This document shows, piece after piece, positions 26,041-34,834 of a stretch of 64,000 bases of DNA (the first letter of the stretch is position 1; every line of letters begins with the position of its first letter). The position numbers were made by a program, and so were the translations under genes. The notes beneath the pieces were generated by a model. The model saw only the letters and a list, made by a program, of their open reading frames with translations. It was not told the origin of the DNA and did not search any database. The DNA comes from Agrobacterium arsenijevicii (GTDB lineage Bacteria > Pseudomonadota > Alphaproteobacteria > Rhizobiales > Rhizobiaceae). The DNA is taken from assembly GCA_000949895.1 (NCBI GenBank), contig JWIT01000001.1:1-64000 (forward strand), given 5' to 3'.

Positions 26041-28308
26041 TCAACCCGTCGCCGCGAGGGACATTTCCTGCTTCAGTGGCTGCCCGCGTGAGACGCTGAC
26101 GATGGCATCGACATCCAGAATGAGAGCAACACGGCCGTCACCCAGAATGGTGGCGGCGGCAATGCCCTGAACATGGGTATAGTTGGCTTCCAACGACTTG
26201 ATGACGACCTGGCGCTGGCCCTGGATCGCATCGACCATCAAAGCACGCTGTCCGCCGCCTTCGGACTCCACCAGAAGCGCCACACCTTCGACCGGATCGG
26301 CCTGGGTCGGACGGAAGTTCAGAACGCGTCCGACATCGACCAGCGGGCAGAAGGAGTTGCGGATGGAGATCAGCCGCTGGTTGGCGCCGAAGGAGTGAAT
26401 GTTCTTCGCTTCCGGCTGCAGGGTTTCCACGATTGCCGTCAATGGAACGACAAGCGTCTGTCCGGCCACCGTCACCACCATGCCGTCGAGAACGGCAAGC
26501 GTCAGCGGCAGGCTCATGGTGAAGGTCGAGCCGAGACCGGGGCGTGACGAGATGTTGATGCGGCCGCCGAGCGCCTGAATGGAACGCTTGACCACATCCA
26601 TGCCAACGCCGCGGCCGGAAATGTCGGAAATCTTGTCGGCCGTGGAAAAGCCCGGAGCGAAGATCAGATTGTCGATCTCCTCATCGGTCAGGTTCGCATC
26701 GGCAGCGATGAGATCGTTGTCGATCGCCTTCTGGCGAACGCGTTCGCGGTTGATGCCCGCGCCATCGTCCTGAAGCTCGATCAGGATACGACCTGAGCGA
26801 TGCTTGGCCGAAAGCTTGATGGTGCCTTCGGGGTTCTTGCCCGCGGCTTCGCGCTTTTCCGGCGTTTCGATGCCGTGGTCGACGGCATTGCGGATCATGT
26901 GGGTCAAGGGTTCGGCCAGCTTGTCGATGACCGTTTTGTCGACTTCCGTATTCTCGCCTTCGGTAACGAGGCGGATCTGCTTGCCGATCATATCGGCGAC
27001 TTCGCGAACGATACGGGACATGCGCTGGAAGACCGGCTTGACCGGCTGCGCACGGATCGCCATCACGCTGTCCTGGATTTCGCGCGTCAATTGCTGAAGC
27101 TCGTCCAGGCCCATATTGACGGCAGACGTTCCGCTCGCATCGTTTTCGATGACGCTCTGCGACAGCATCGCCTGATTGATGACAAGCTCGCCGACGAGGT
27201 TGATGAGGCGGTCGACACGGTCGAGATCGACACGGATGGTCTGGCCGGCGCTCGCATTGGCCGCCGCATTGGCATTCGCCTGGGCTGCTGCGGGTGCTGC
27301 TGCCGCCTCGCGCTTTTCGATGGCGGCATTGACGCTCTGGGCGATCTGCGTCGTTGCAACGGCAGCCTCGACGGTTGCGGCAACGTAAGGCTCTTCCACC
27401 GCGGCGGTCACGACGGCGGGTTCCTCTTCCGCATCACCGTCGAGAGCCGACAGGTCGAACGGAACCGGGATCATCGGAAGTTCTTCTTCGCCCGCATCAG
27501 CACCCGAAAGAACCGGTGTGATTTCGAGATCGCAATCCCATTCGGCGAATTCGAAGACGCTGCGAATACCCTCTTCACCCTTGTCGGTCGCGATCGAAAC
27601 CGTCCACGAGCAATAGGACGCTTCAGGATCGAGCTTGTCGAGCGAGGGCAGTTCCGACAGGTCGCAATGAACGCTCATCTCGCCGATGCGCGACAGATCG
27701 CGCAGGAGGAGGGCTGCTTCATTGCCTTTCGAATAAAGCGATGCATGCGGCTTGAAGGTGATCTGGAAGGAAGGCACTTCCATCAGCGGCGTGGTTTCGT
27801 CGGCAAAGTCCGAGAAGGAGAACGGGATCGGCTCGAAACCGCTGTCGTCCGTCGGCTTGGGCGCGACGGGTTCCGGCATCTTCGCAGCTGCTGGCGCTGC
27901 CACCGGCGCGGAAACCTGCACGGTTTCGCCGTTTGCCAGCGCTTCCAGTTCCTTGACGAGACCACGGCTACGGCTTTCGTCGACGCTGCCGCCGTCTCTC
28001 GCCGCATTGGTCAGGTCCGCCAGCACATCGGCGGAACGCAGCATGACTTTCAGCACGTCCTGTGTCGGTTCCAGCTTGTTGGAGCGAACGCAGTCGAGGG
28101 TCGTTTCAAAAACGTGGGCGAAGGCCACGAGATCATCGAGACCGAAGGCACCCGCCCCGCCCTTGATGGAATGAACGGCACGGAAAACGGCGTTGACGGT
28201 TTCCGGATCACGGTCGCCGTCATTCAATTTAAGAAGCCCCGATTCCAGTTCCGCGAGTTGTTCCTCGCATTCCTGGAAAAAGATTTCCTTGATTTCGTTC
28301 ATATCCAT
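26041..28308 (-). CDS. cheA: Chemotaxis histidine kinase CheA
   Basis: A 755-aa kinase at the core of the pathway. The P1 HPt domain has phospho-His about 46 in 'FRAVHSIKGGAGAFG'. A long regulator-binding region (about 110-330) with acidic and Pro/Ala-rich linkers follows, then the P3 dimerisation helices, the P4 ATPase ('LTHMIRNAVDHGIE', 'DDGAGIN', 'GRGVGMDVVK') and the P5 CheW-like domain. It receives input from receptors and phosphorylates CheY1, CheY2 and CheB. It is not overlapped by its neighbours (gaps of 13 and 16 bases). cheW does not follow it, unlike in Sinorhizobium. Confidence 0.97.
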   Translation of the reverse strand: MDMNEIKEIFFQECEEQLAELESGLLKLNDGDRDPETVNAVFRAVHSIKGGAGAFGLDDLVAFAHVFETTLDCVRSNKLEPTQDVLKVMLRSADVLADLTNAARDGGSVDESRSRGLVKELEALANGETVQVSAPVAAPAAAKMPEPVAPKPTDDSGFEPIPFSFSDFADETTPLMEVPSFQITFKPHASLYSKGNEAALLLRDLSRIGEMSVHCDLSELPSLDKLDPEASYCSWTVSIATDKGEEGIRSVFEFAEWDCDLEITPVLSGADAGEEELPMIPVPFDLSALDGDAEEEPAVVTAAVEEPYVAATVEAAVATTQIAQSVNAAIEKREAAAAPAAAQANANAAANASAGQTIRVDLDRVDRLINLVGELVINQAMLSQSVIENDASGTSAVNMGLDELQQLTREIQDSVMAIRAQPVKPVFQRMSRIVREVADMIGKQIRLVTEGENTEVDKTVIDKLAEPLTHMIRNAVDHGIETPEKREAAGKNPEGTIKLSAKHRSGRILIELQDDGAGINRERVRQKAIDNDLIAADANLTDEEIDNLIFAPGFSTADKISDISGRGVGMDVVKRSIQALGGRINISSRPGLGSTFTMSLPLTLAVLDGMVVTVAGQTLVVPLTAIVETLQPEAKNIHSFGANQRLISIRNSFCPLVDVGRVLNFRPTQADPVEGVALLVESEGGGQRALMVDAIQGQRQVVIKSLEANYTHVQGIAAATILGDGRVALILDVDAIVSVSRGQPLKQEMSLAATG

Positions 28309-28324
28309 CGTGAAGTGTCCCGTA

Positions 28325-28690
28325 TCAGGCAGTTACGCGTTCAATGGCATCGATGAGTTTCGCAGGATCGAACGGCTTGACGATCCAGCCGGTCGCACCG
28401 GCCTGACGGGCACGGTTCTTCTTCTCTGCGTCGCTTTCGGTCGTCAGAACGAGGATCGGTATGGCGCGGTACTTCTCGTTGCGCCGCACGCCCTCGATGA
28501 AGCCGAAACCGTCGAGACGGGGCATATTGATATCAGTCACGATGACATCGGGGTTGCTCTGCTCGAGCACTTCGAGGCCTTCGATGCCGTCTTCGGCCTG
28601 AATGGTCTCGAAACCGGCATTGTTGAGGGTGACCAGGAGCATGTTCCTGATCGTTCTGGAATCATCCACAGTAAGAACTTTTTTCTTCAC
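28325..28690 (-). CDS. cheY1: Response regulator CheY1
   Basis: A 121-aa single-domain receiver with phospho-acceptor D53 in 'VIVTDINMPRLDG', 'VDDSRTIRNML' at the N-terminus and Lys in 'IVKPFD'. The start is GTG 28690, with AAGGAG 8 bases upstream, overlapping the end of the STAS gene (GTGA). The longer frame upstream is a shadow. In Sinorhizobium, CheY1 acts as a phosphate sink for CheY2. Confidence 0.93.
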   Translation of the reverse strand: MKKKVLTVDDSRTIRNMLLVTLNNAGFETIQAEDGIEGLEVLEQSNPDVIVTDINMPRLDGFGFIEGVRRNEKYRAIPILVLTTESDAEKKNRARQAGATGWIVKPFDPAKLIDAIERVTA

Positions 28691-28986
28691 TTCTTTATCT
28701 CCTTCAGGAGCAAATGATCGATTTCGACGCCTATCAGTTTCATGGTCTTGTCGAATGCATCGGACACTCTGGCAAAACCGAACGGTTTGCCGTCCTCCTC
28801 CCAGGACTTCGCGCCGGCCATGAGGACCTGGGCGCAAAGTGCACCGATACGTTCCACCTCGGACGCATCCACCGACAATGGTGCTCCTCTCAGCGTCATC
28901 AGCTTGCCGTGCAGCGCCGATGCTTCGTTGAGATCCAGCACCGGTGACAGTTTCAGCGTCGCCTCAGCTGCTTTTCTGGCTGCCAT
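28687..28986 (-). CDS. cheS: STAS-domain protein CheS
   Basis: A 99-aa STAS-fold protein ('LKLSPVLDLNEASALHGKLM', 'LSVDASEVERIGALCAQVLM'). By position (orf2 of the rhizobial che operon) and size it matches Sinorhizobium CheS, which binds CheA and speeds loss of phosphate from CheY1. The serine that is phosphorylated in anti-anti-sigma STAS proteins is not obvious here (the loop reads 'DASEVERIG'). It overlaps icpA by one base (TAATG) and cheY1 by four. Confidence 0.88.
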   Translation of the reverse strand: MAARKAAEATLKLSPVLDLNEASALHGKLMTLRGAPLSVDASEVERIGALCAQVLMAGAKSWEEDGKPFGFARVSDAFDKTMKLIGVEIDHLLLKEIKK

Positions 28987-30635
28987 TACATGACTCCTTG
29001 GCGTCTGAATTGTTGGTAATCCTGGCCGTAATCCGTGCGGCTATCCCCACGGGCCAAAAATGATGTGTTCTGCCGATCCGCACCGGCGGCCGCTGCCACC
29101 TGCCCCTGGCGGGCGATGCGGAATTCGCGAATGGTGCGGCCGAGTTCCAGAATGACGGTATGAAGCGCATCGGCCTCCGAGGAGCCATCGCCCATATCAG
29201 CGGCGGTCCGTCCGGCCTGTTTTTGCTGCTCGCCAATATCGGCGGCGACCGATCTCAGTTCGCCGGCATGCTCTGCCGAATGCCGGGAGACCTCGGTGAT
29301 CATGTCGTTGATGCCGGACACCTGCCGGACGACCCCGCCGATTGCTTCCTGCGTGCGGTTGACCATGTGCACGCCGCCTTCGACCTGCTTTTTCGTCGAG
29401 CCGACGAGGCTTTTGATTTCTCTTGCGGCGTCGGCGGAACGCTGGGCCAGTGCCCGGACTTCCTGCGCAACGACGGCAAACCCGCGTCCACTGTCACCTG
29501 CGCGCGCCGCCTCGATGCCGGCATTGAGGGCCAGAAGGTTGGTCTGGAAAGCGATCTCGTCGATCGTGCCGATGATCCGGCCGATCTGCTCGGCGGATTG
29601 CTCGATATCCGACATGGCGTTTATCGCCTCGCCGATTGCCTTGCCGCTTTCAACCGCCGCCTCACGGGCACGGGAAACCGCCGTCTCCGCAGCCGAAATG
29701 CGGACGCCGTTTTCAGCCACATCCCCGATCATCGCCTGGATCGCACGGGAGGTTTCGGCAAGGGCTGCAGCCTGCTCGCGGGAGCGCTCCGCCATGGAAC
29801 GACCGATATCCGCAAACCGCGCACTCAGTGCCTCGGCCTCGCCGATACCGTTTTGCGCGGATATCAGCGACGCGCCGATGGTCTCAAGTGCCGTGTTGAA
29901 AGTAGCCGCGACGTCCCGGTAGGCGTCGGGCACATCGCCGCCGATGCGGGCCTGCAAATTCCCCGCGGCAAAAGATGTCAGCGCTTCACCCAGCAATTTC
30001 GCGGCTTCCGAGCGGTCATTGTCGCGCTGTTCCGCCAGTTCCCGGCCATGACGCAGGCGCAATTCATTAAAGCGCAGCGATACGGCGATCTCGGTGTCGA
30101 CCATCACCAGACGGACGACGTTCTTCACGGCTTCCGCCAGTTCGCGGCTCTTCTTGCGGCTGCCGGGCAGGATGGAGCGCGGCGCATGTTCGGCCACAAG
30201 CCCGCCAAGCAGATGTTCGAGAACGACCGCGTGGCTGGCGATCTGCCAGCGCGGATCAAGCCCCATGCGGCCGGCATTGTCGGACAGAACCTTCACCCGC
30301 TCGGCATAAAGCCCATCGAAGCGCGCATCGGTCAGCACGCTCCAGTGCGAGGATTGCAGATCATGCAGGCGGTCGAGCTGGTTTTCGCTTTCGAAAGACG
30401 GAGTACAGTCCGGCATGGACTGGAAACGGTTCATCACGTCGCGCAGACCGGCCTTGACGTAAGGCTCCAGCATGCTGCGATAATTGCGCAGGAAATCGGA
30501 TTGCGTCTCGTCCAGGCCGGCAAAACGCAGCCGCCCCGCCAGGCTTGCGCCTGCCGGTCTCCGCGCTTGATCTGATGGCAAGTCCTGCCCCAACCGACGA
30601 CCCCAATAACATGACGGCCGGTAAAACCCGGCCAA
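28986..30635 (-). CDS. icpA: Cytoplasmic globin-fold methyl-accepting chemotaxis protein (IcpA-like)
   Basis: A soluble chemoreceptor of up to 549 aa with no membrane helix. Residues about 38-190 resemble a protoglobin sensor domain ('[20 protein letters not shown]', '[17 protein letters not shown]'), followed by a short linker and a standard signalling hairpin. It is first in the che operon, as IcpA is in Sinorhizobium. The true start is uncertain: the first 14-18 residues are atypical, and TTG codons at residues 15 and 19 are alternatives. The position expected for the haem-binding His seems to be Ala. It has no C-terminal CheR tether. Confidence 0.9.
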   Translation of the reverse strand: MAGFYRPSCYWGRRLGQDLPSDQARRPAGASLAGRLRFAGLDETQSDFLRNYRSMLEPYVKAGLRDVMNRFQSMPDCTPSFESENQLDRLHDLQSSHWSVLTDARFDGLYAERVKVLSDNAGRMGLDPRWQIASHAVVLEHLLGGLVAEHAPRSILPGSRKKSRELAEAVKNVVRLVMVDTEIAVSLRFNELRLRHGRELAEQRDNDRSEAAKLLGEALTSFAAGNLQARIGGDVPDAYRDVAATFNTALETIGASLISAQNGIGEAEALSARFADIGRSMAERSREQAAALAETSRAIQAMIGDVAENGVRISAAETAVSRAREAAVESGKAIGEAINAMSDIEQSAEQIGRIIGTIDEIAFQTNLLALNAGIEAARAGDSGRGFAVVAQEVRALAQRSADAAREIKSLVGSTKKQVEGGVHMVNRTQEAIGGVVRQVSGINDMITEVSRHSAEHAGELRSVAADIGEQQKQAGRTAADMGDGSSEADALHTVILELGRTIREFRIARQGQVAAAAGADRQNTSFLARGDSRTDYGQDYQQFRRQGVM

Positions 30636-31087
30636 ATGGCAAGGTTCAGAACGCCAGCACCCTTAAGGGGATTTTTGAACGAACATACCCATCGCGGACG
30701 ATGCGGCATCGACGCTTGCCTGACCTTCTTGAACCAAGAAACGAAATACCGGATCGGGCCCGGTACGGCAGTGCGGCGTCATGCCTGGAAGGGGAGAGAA
30801 CCCCATTCCGCCGTGGAAATACCATCAATCTTTATGGTTAATTCCTTGCTTGAAAGTTAAGAAACATCGGCACCGGCGTCAAACGGTAAAATTTGTAAAA
30901 GCTTTTAGCCGTTGCCGCCCTTACTTTGCCGCAAACGGGCAAAAACGAAAAGGAATCGGGCGCTGCGAGCGGTTTTTCCAGCCTGTGCGCTGGACAAGCA
31001 TGTCCGGCTTCCCCTAAAACAAATCAACGGGATATTCGCTCAGCGGTGATGCTTTAAAGAGACCTTTACGATCAAGGAGATGCCAAC
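30636..31087. promoter_or_regulatory. Intergenic region holding the che operon promoter
   Basis: 450 bases between the divergent icpA and a small rightward reading frame. AT-rich stretches at about 30820-30905 carry GTTAAT (30837) and GTTAAG (30856). The che promoter must lie here, but I cannot place it. There is no convincing gene inside. Confidence 0.5.
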
Positions 31088-31474
31088 TTGTTATGGATGG
31101 AGACATGCCGCTGTTCAAGGCGCCATCCGCAAGTGTTGATCGGTCTTGTGGTCGCGAGTCTGCTCGTCATCATTGGTTTTCAGGCTCCTGCCAGTATCAA
31201 GGCAATATCCAAGACCAGCCGTCTTGAGCGGTTGCAGACGGCCGACCTCAGTCACTCCCCTTCTCTTCGTGACAGGGATTGCAAGACCGGCGACGATCAC
31301 GGCTGCAAGGCCCCAGACGCTGCTTCAGGGCTTCGCCCCGGCATCTATCCCTCGACCGTCCTGCGGATCGTAGCTGACGCCAAACCGGCCATCACACCTG
31401 TTGCCATCGTGCCACAAGCTTTCCGAGACTTTGCGAGCGTGGTTCCAAGAGCGCCTCCGCATATTATCTCTTAG
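31088..31474 (+). CDS. Possible small secreted or membrane-anchored protein
   Basis: A 128-aa reading frame with a basic N-terminus, one hydrophobic segment (about residues 17-34, 'LIGLVVASLLVIIGFQA') and a hydrophilic tail with a Cys pair (about 64 and 73). An AAGGAG site lies 8 bases before TTG 31088, which supports translation; ATG at 31094 is an alternative. It has no recognised family. It precedes the antiporter operon by about 105 bases and may be unrelated to it. Confidence 0.45.
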   Translation: MLWMETCRCSRRHPQVLIGLVVASLLVIIGFQAPASIKAISKTSRLERLQTADLSHSPSLRDRDCKTGDDHGCKAPDAASGLRPGIYPSTVLRIVADAKPAITPVAIVPQAFRDFASVVPRAPPHIIS

Positions 31475-31580
31475 TCATTCCGGCGGTCCTCATCATTCGG
31501 TTCCTTGTGAGCCTTGAGGGATCGGAGTCGTCGGAAACCCGCCGTAGGCTCCAATTCCAGAGAGAAAACCGCCGCCGCAT

Positions 31581-34499
31581 ATGACACTTGCAACCGTTCT
31601 ACCATTTATTGTCGCATTGCCGTTCGTCGGCGCTCTCATAACGGCTTTCATGCCGCGCGAAGGCGCGGCCGCGGGCCCGGCCTACCTCGCAAGCGCCGTC
31701 GCGCTCTTCGGTCTCATCGGCAGCATCATTCTTTATCCGAACGTCAGTGGCGGCGGCGTCCTGAAATACGATGTGGAATGGCTGCCGCAACTGGGCTTGA
31801 ATTTCACCCTGCGGCTGGACGGATTTGCCTGGATTTTCACGATCCTCATTACCGGCATCGGCCTGCTCGTGGTCCTCTACGCCCGATATTACATGTCGGC
31901 CGAGGATCCTATTCCACGGTTTTTCGCTTTTCTGCTCGCCTTCATGGGCTCGATGCTCGGCATAGTACTATCCGGCAACGTCATCCTGCTGTCGATCTTC
32001 TGGGAAATGACCAGCATCTTCTCGTTCCTGCTGATCGGTTACTGGCACCAGAACGCCGGCGCGCGCGATGGCGCCCGCATGGCGCTGACGGTGACCGGCA
32101 TCGGCGGCTTCAGCCTTCTGGCCGGACTTCTGATCGTCGGCCACATGGCAGGAAGTTATGATCTGGACAAGATCATTGCGGCCGGCGCCGATATCCGCGC
32201 CCATTCCCTGTATCTGCCAGCACTTATCCTCATCCTTGGCGGCGCGCTGACGAAGAGCGCGCAGTTCCCGTTCCATTTCTGGCTGCCCAATGCCATGGCA
32301 GCGCCCACGCCCGTTTCCGCCTATCTGCATTCGGCCACCATGGTGAAGGCCGGCGTATTTCTGCTCGCGCGGTTCTGGCCGGTGCTGGCAGGCACGCCGG
32401 AATGGTTCTGGCTTTTGGGTGCGGCGGGTATCATCACGCTGCTGCTCGGCGCCTATTTCGCCATGTTCCAGCAGGACCTGAAAGGGCTGCTGGCCTACTC
32501 GACCATCAGCCATCTCGGCCTCATCACCACGCTACTCAGCCTCGGCAGCCCGCTTGCGGCGGTTGCGGCCATCTTCCACATGGTCAACCACGCCACCTTC
32601 AAGGCATCGCTTTTCATGGCGGCGGGCATCATCGACCATGAAACCGGCACCCGCGACATGCGGCGACTGAGCGGGCTTTATACCTATATGCCGGCAACCG
32701 CGACGCTCGCCATGGCGGCGAGCGCTGCAATGGCCGGCGTGCCTTTGTTCAACGGCTTCCTCTCCAAGGAAATGTTCTTTGCCGAGTCCGTCGAAACCCA
32801 CGCAGACTCGCTGCTGGACCGCGCACTGCCCTATGTCGCGACGCTGTCCGGCGCATTTGCCGTCGCCTATTCGCTGCGCTTCATCCACACGGTCTTCTTC
32901 GGTCCCAAGCCCGTTGACCTGCCGAACCCCAATCCGCATGAGCCGCCACGCTGGATGCGCTTCCCGATCGAGTTCCTCGTCTTTGCCTGCCTGATCGTCG
33001 GCATCGTTCCGAGCCTTTCAATCGGACCGTTCCTGCACTCGGCTGTGCTTTCCGTTCTCGGTCCGCAAACGCCGGTCTACAGCCTGTCGATCTGGCACGG
33101 TTTCAACCTGCCGCTGATCATGAGTATTGCGGCACTCGGCGGCGGCGTTACCATCTATGCCCTGCTCGGCGGCTATTTCTCGCGCTGCGACGACGGGCCG
33201 CCGGTCTTCCGGCATCTGCGGGGCCAGCGCATCTTCGAGCGCATTCTCGTCACCGTGTCCTGGAAGTGGGCGCGGTGGCTGGAAAGCAGGCTCGGCACCC
33301 GGCGCCTGCAGCCGCAGCTGCGGCTTTTGATCCTTGTGGCACTTCTTGCCGGTTTTTCACCGCTCTTCCTTTCGGAAGTTTCACTGTCGCTGCCGCGCGT
33401 GACGACCTTCGATCCGATCTTCGCCATCCTGTGGATGATTGGCATGATCGCGGCATTGGGTGCCGCATGGCAGGCGAAATATCACCGCCTCGCCGCCCTC
33501 ATCATGCTCGGCGTCTCCGGGCTTGTTACCTGCCTCACCTTCGTGTGGCTTTCCGCCCCGGATCTCGCGATCACCCAGCTGCTGGTCGAAATCGTCACCA
33601 CGGTTCTGATCCTGCTTGGTCTCAGATGGCTGCCGAAACGTTTCGAGAAGGTCGACAGCAGCGACGAGTTACCCGCGCAGCTTCGCCGCGCCCGTGACTT
33701 CCTGCTGGCCGCCGCAAGCGGCATCGGCATGTCCGTCATCGCTTATGCGGTGATGACCCTGCCCGTGCCGAACGCCATTGCGACCTACTTCCTCGAGCGC
33801 GCCTATTCCGAAGGCGGCGGCACCAATGTCGTCAACGTCATCCTCGTCGACTTCCGCGGCTTCGACACCTTCGGTGAAATTGCGGTGCTGGCCATCGTGG
33901 CACTCACGGTCTTTGCGCTGCTTCGCCGTTTCCGCCCCGCACATGAAAGCATCGGGGTGCCGGAACAGCAGCAGATGCAGAACGCCTTCGATGCGGAGCG
34001 GCCTGACCGCAGCAAGGGCGACACTGTCCGCGACTATCTCTATGTCCCGTCCATCGTGATGCAGTGGATGTTCCCTGTTATCGTCACCTTCTCGATCTTC
34101 CTGTTCATACGCGGCCACGACCTGCCCGGCGGCGGTTTTGCGGCCGGCATCACCATGGCAATCGCGTTCCTGCTGCAATATCTCGCCGGTGGCGCACGCT
34201 GGGCTGAAGATCGCATCCGCATCCTGCCGCTACGCTGGATGGGCTTCGGCCTGTTGATGGCGGCGGCAACCGGTATCGGTTCGTGGTACTTCGGCTACCC
34301 GTTCCTGACCACCTATTTCCAATATACGGAGATACCCTATATCGGCAAAATGCCGACGGCATCCGCCCTGCTGTTCGACCTTGGCGTCTTTTCGACGGTG
34401 GTCGGCTCCACCGTACTTATTCTGATAGCACTGGCACACCAATCGTTGCGTAACTACCGCGTTCGCACGCCTGAAGCCGCAAAAGCGGAGGACGTGTAA
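31581..34499 (+). CDS. mnhA: Monovalent cation/proton antiporter subunit A (MnhA-MnhB fusion, PhaAB type)
   Basis: A 972-aa membrane protein. Residues 1-760 are the NuoL-like ion-translocating subunit with many helices ('ALTKSAQFPFHFWLPNAMAA' carries the conserved Lys). The C-terminal 170 residues are an MnhB-like domain ('LPGGGFAAGITMAIAFLLQY'). In Sinorhizobium this fusion is PhaA/PhaAB of a K+/H+ system needed for pH adaptation during infection. It exports Na+ or K+ in exchange for protons. The next gene starts at the last base of its stop codon. Confidence 0.95.
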   Translation: MTLATVLPFIVALPFVGALITAFMPREGAAAGPAYLASAVALFGLIGSIILYPNVSGGGVLKYDVEWLPQLGLNFTLRLDGFAWIFTILITGIGLLVVLYARYYMSAEDPIPRFFAFLLAFMGSMLGIVLSGNVILLSIFWEMTSIFSFLLIGYWHQNAGARDGARMALTVTGIGGFSLLAGLLIVGHMAGSYDLDKIIAAGADIRAHSLYLPALILILGGALTKSAQFPFHFWLPNAMAAPTPVSAYLHSATMVKAGVFLLARFWPVLAGTPEWFWLLGAAGIITLLLGAYFAMFQQDLKGLLAYSTISHLGLITTLLSLGSPLAAVAAIFHMVNHATFKASLFMAAGIIDHETGTRDMRRLSGLYTYMPATATLAMAASAAMAGVPLFNGFLSKEMFFAESVETHADSLLDRALPYVATLSGAFAVAYSLRFIHTVFFGPKPVDLPNPNPHEPPRWMRFPIEFLVFACLIVGIVPSLSIGPFLHSAVLSVLGPQTPVYSLSIWHGFNLPLIMSIAALGGGVTIYALLGGYFSRCDDGPPVFRHLRGQRIFERILVTVSWKWARWLESRLGTRRLQPQLRLLILVALLAGFSPLFLSEVSLSLPRVTTFDPIFAILWMIGMIAALGAAWQAKYHRLAALIMLGVSGLVTCLTFVWLSAPDLAITQLLVEIVTTVLILLGLRWLPKRFEKVDSSDELPAQLRRARDFLLAAASGIGMSVIAYAVMTLPVPNAIATYFLERAYSEGGGTNVVNVILVDFRGFDTFGEIAVLAIVALTVFALLRRFRPAHESIGVPEQQQMQNAFDAERPDRSKGDTVRDYLYVPSIVMQWMFPVIVTFSIFLFIRGHDLPGGGFAAGITMAIAFLLQYLAGGARWAEDRIRILPLRWMGFGLLMAAATGIGSWYFGYPFLTTYFQYTEIPYIGKMPTASALLFDLGVFSTVVGSTVLILIALAHQSLRNYRVRTPEAAKAEDV

Positions 34500-34834
34500 T
34501 GGAACTCATTCTTGCAATCGGCATCGGCATTATGACCGGCTCCGGCGTCTGGCTGATCCTGCGCCCGCGCACCTATCAGGTCATCGTCGGACTTTCGCTG
34601 CTGTCCTATGCCGTCAACCTGTTCATCTTCGGCGTTGGAGGCATCAAGACCAATGCACCACCGGTTCTGGTCAACGGCGTCGACAGTTCCACGCTTGCCG
34701 ACCCCGTGCCGCAGGCTCTGGTGCTGACAGCGATCGTCATCGGCTTTGCGACGACGGCGCTTTTCCTCGTCGTGCTGCTTGCTGCCCGCGGCCTGACCGG
34801 CACTGACCATGTGGATGGGAGGGAGACGAAATGA
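34499..34834 (+). CDS. mnhC: Cation/proton antiporter subunit C
   Basis: A 111-aa, three-helix protein homologous to NuoK ('GSGVWLILRPRTYQVIVGL', 'DPVPQALVLTAIVIGFATTA'). It overlaps subunit A by one base and subunit D by four, so the complex subunits are translated in series. Confidence 0.94.
   Translation: MELILAIGIGIMTGSGVWLILRPRTYQVIVGLSLLSYAVNLFIFGVGGIKTNAPPVLVNGVDSSTLADPVPQALVLTAIVIGFATTALFLVVLLAARGLTGTDHVDGRETK

Noticed and set aside
26027..26041. A hidden cheW between cheA and cheR
   Set aside because: Only 13 bases separate the two genes and no other frame encodes a CheW fold in the operon.
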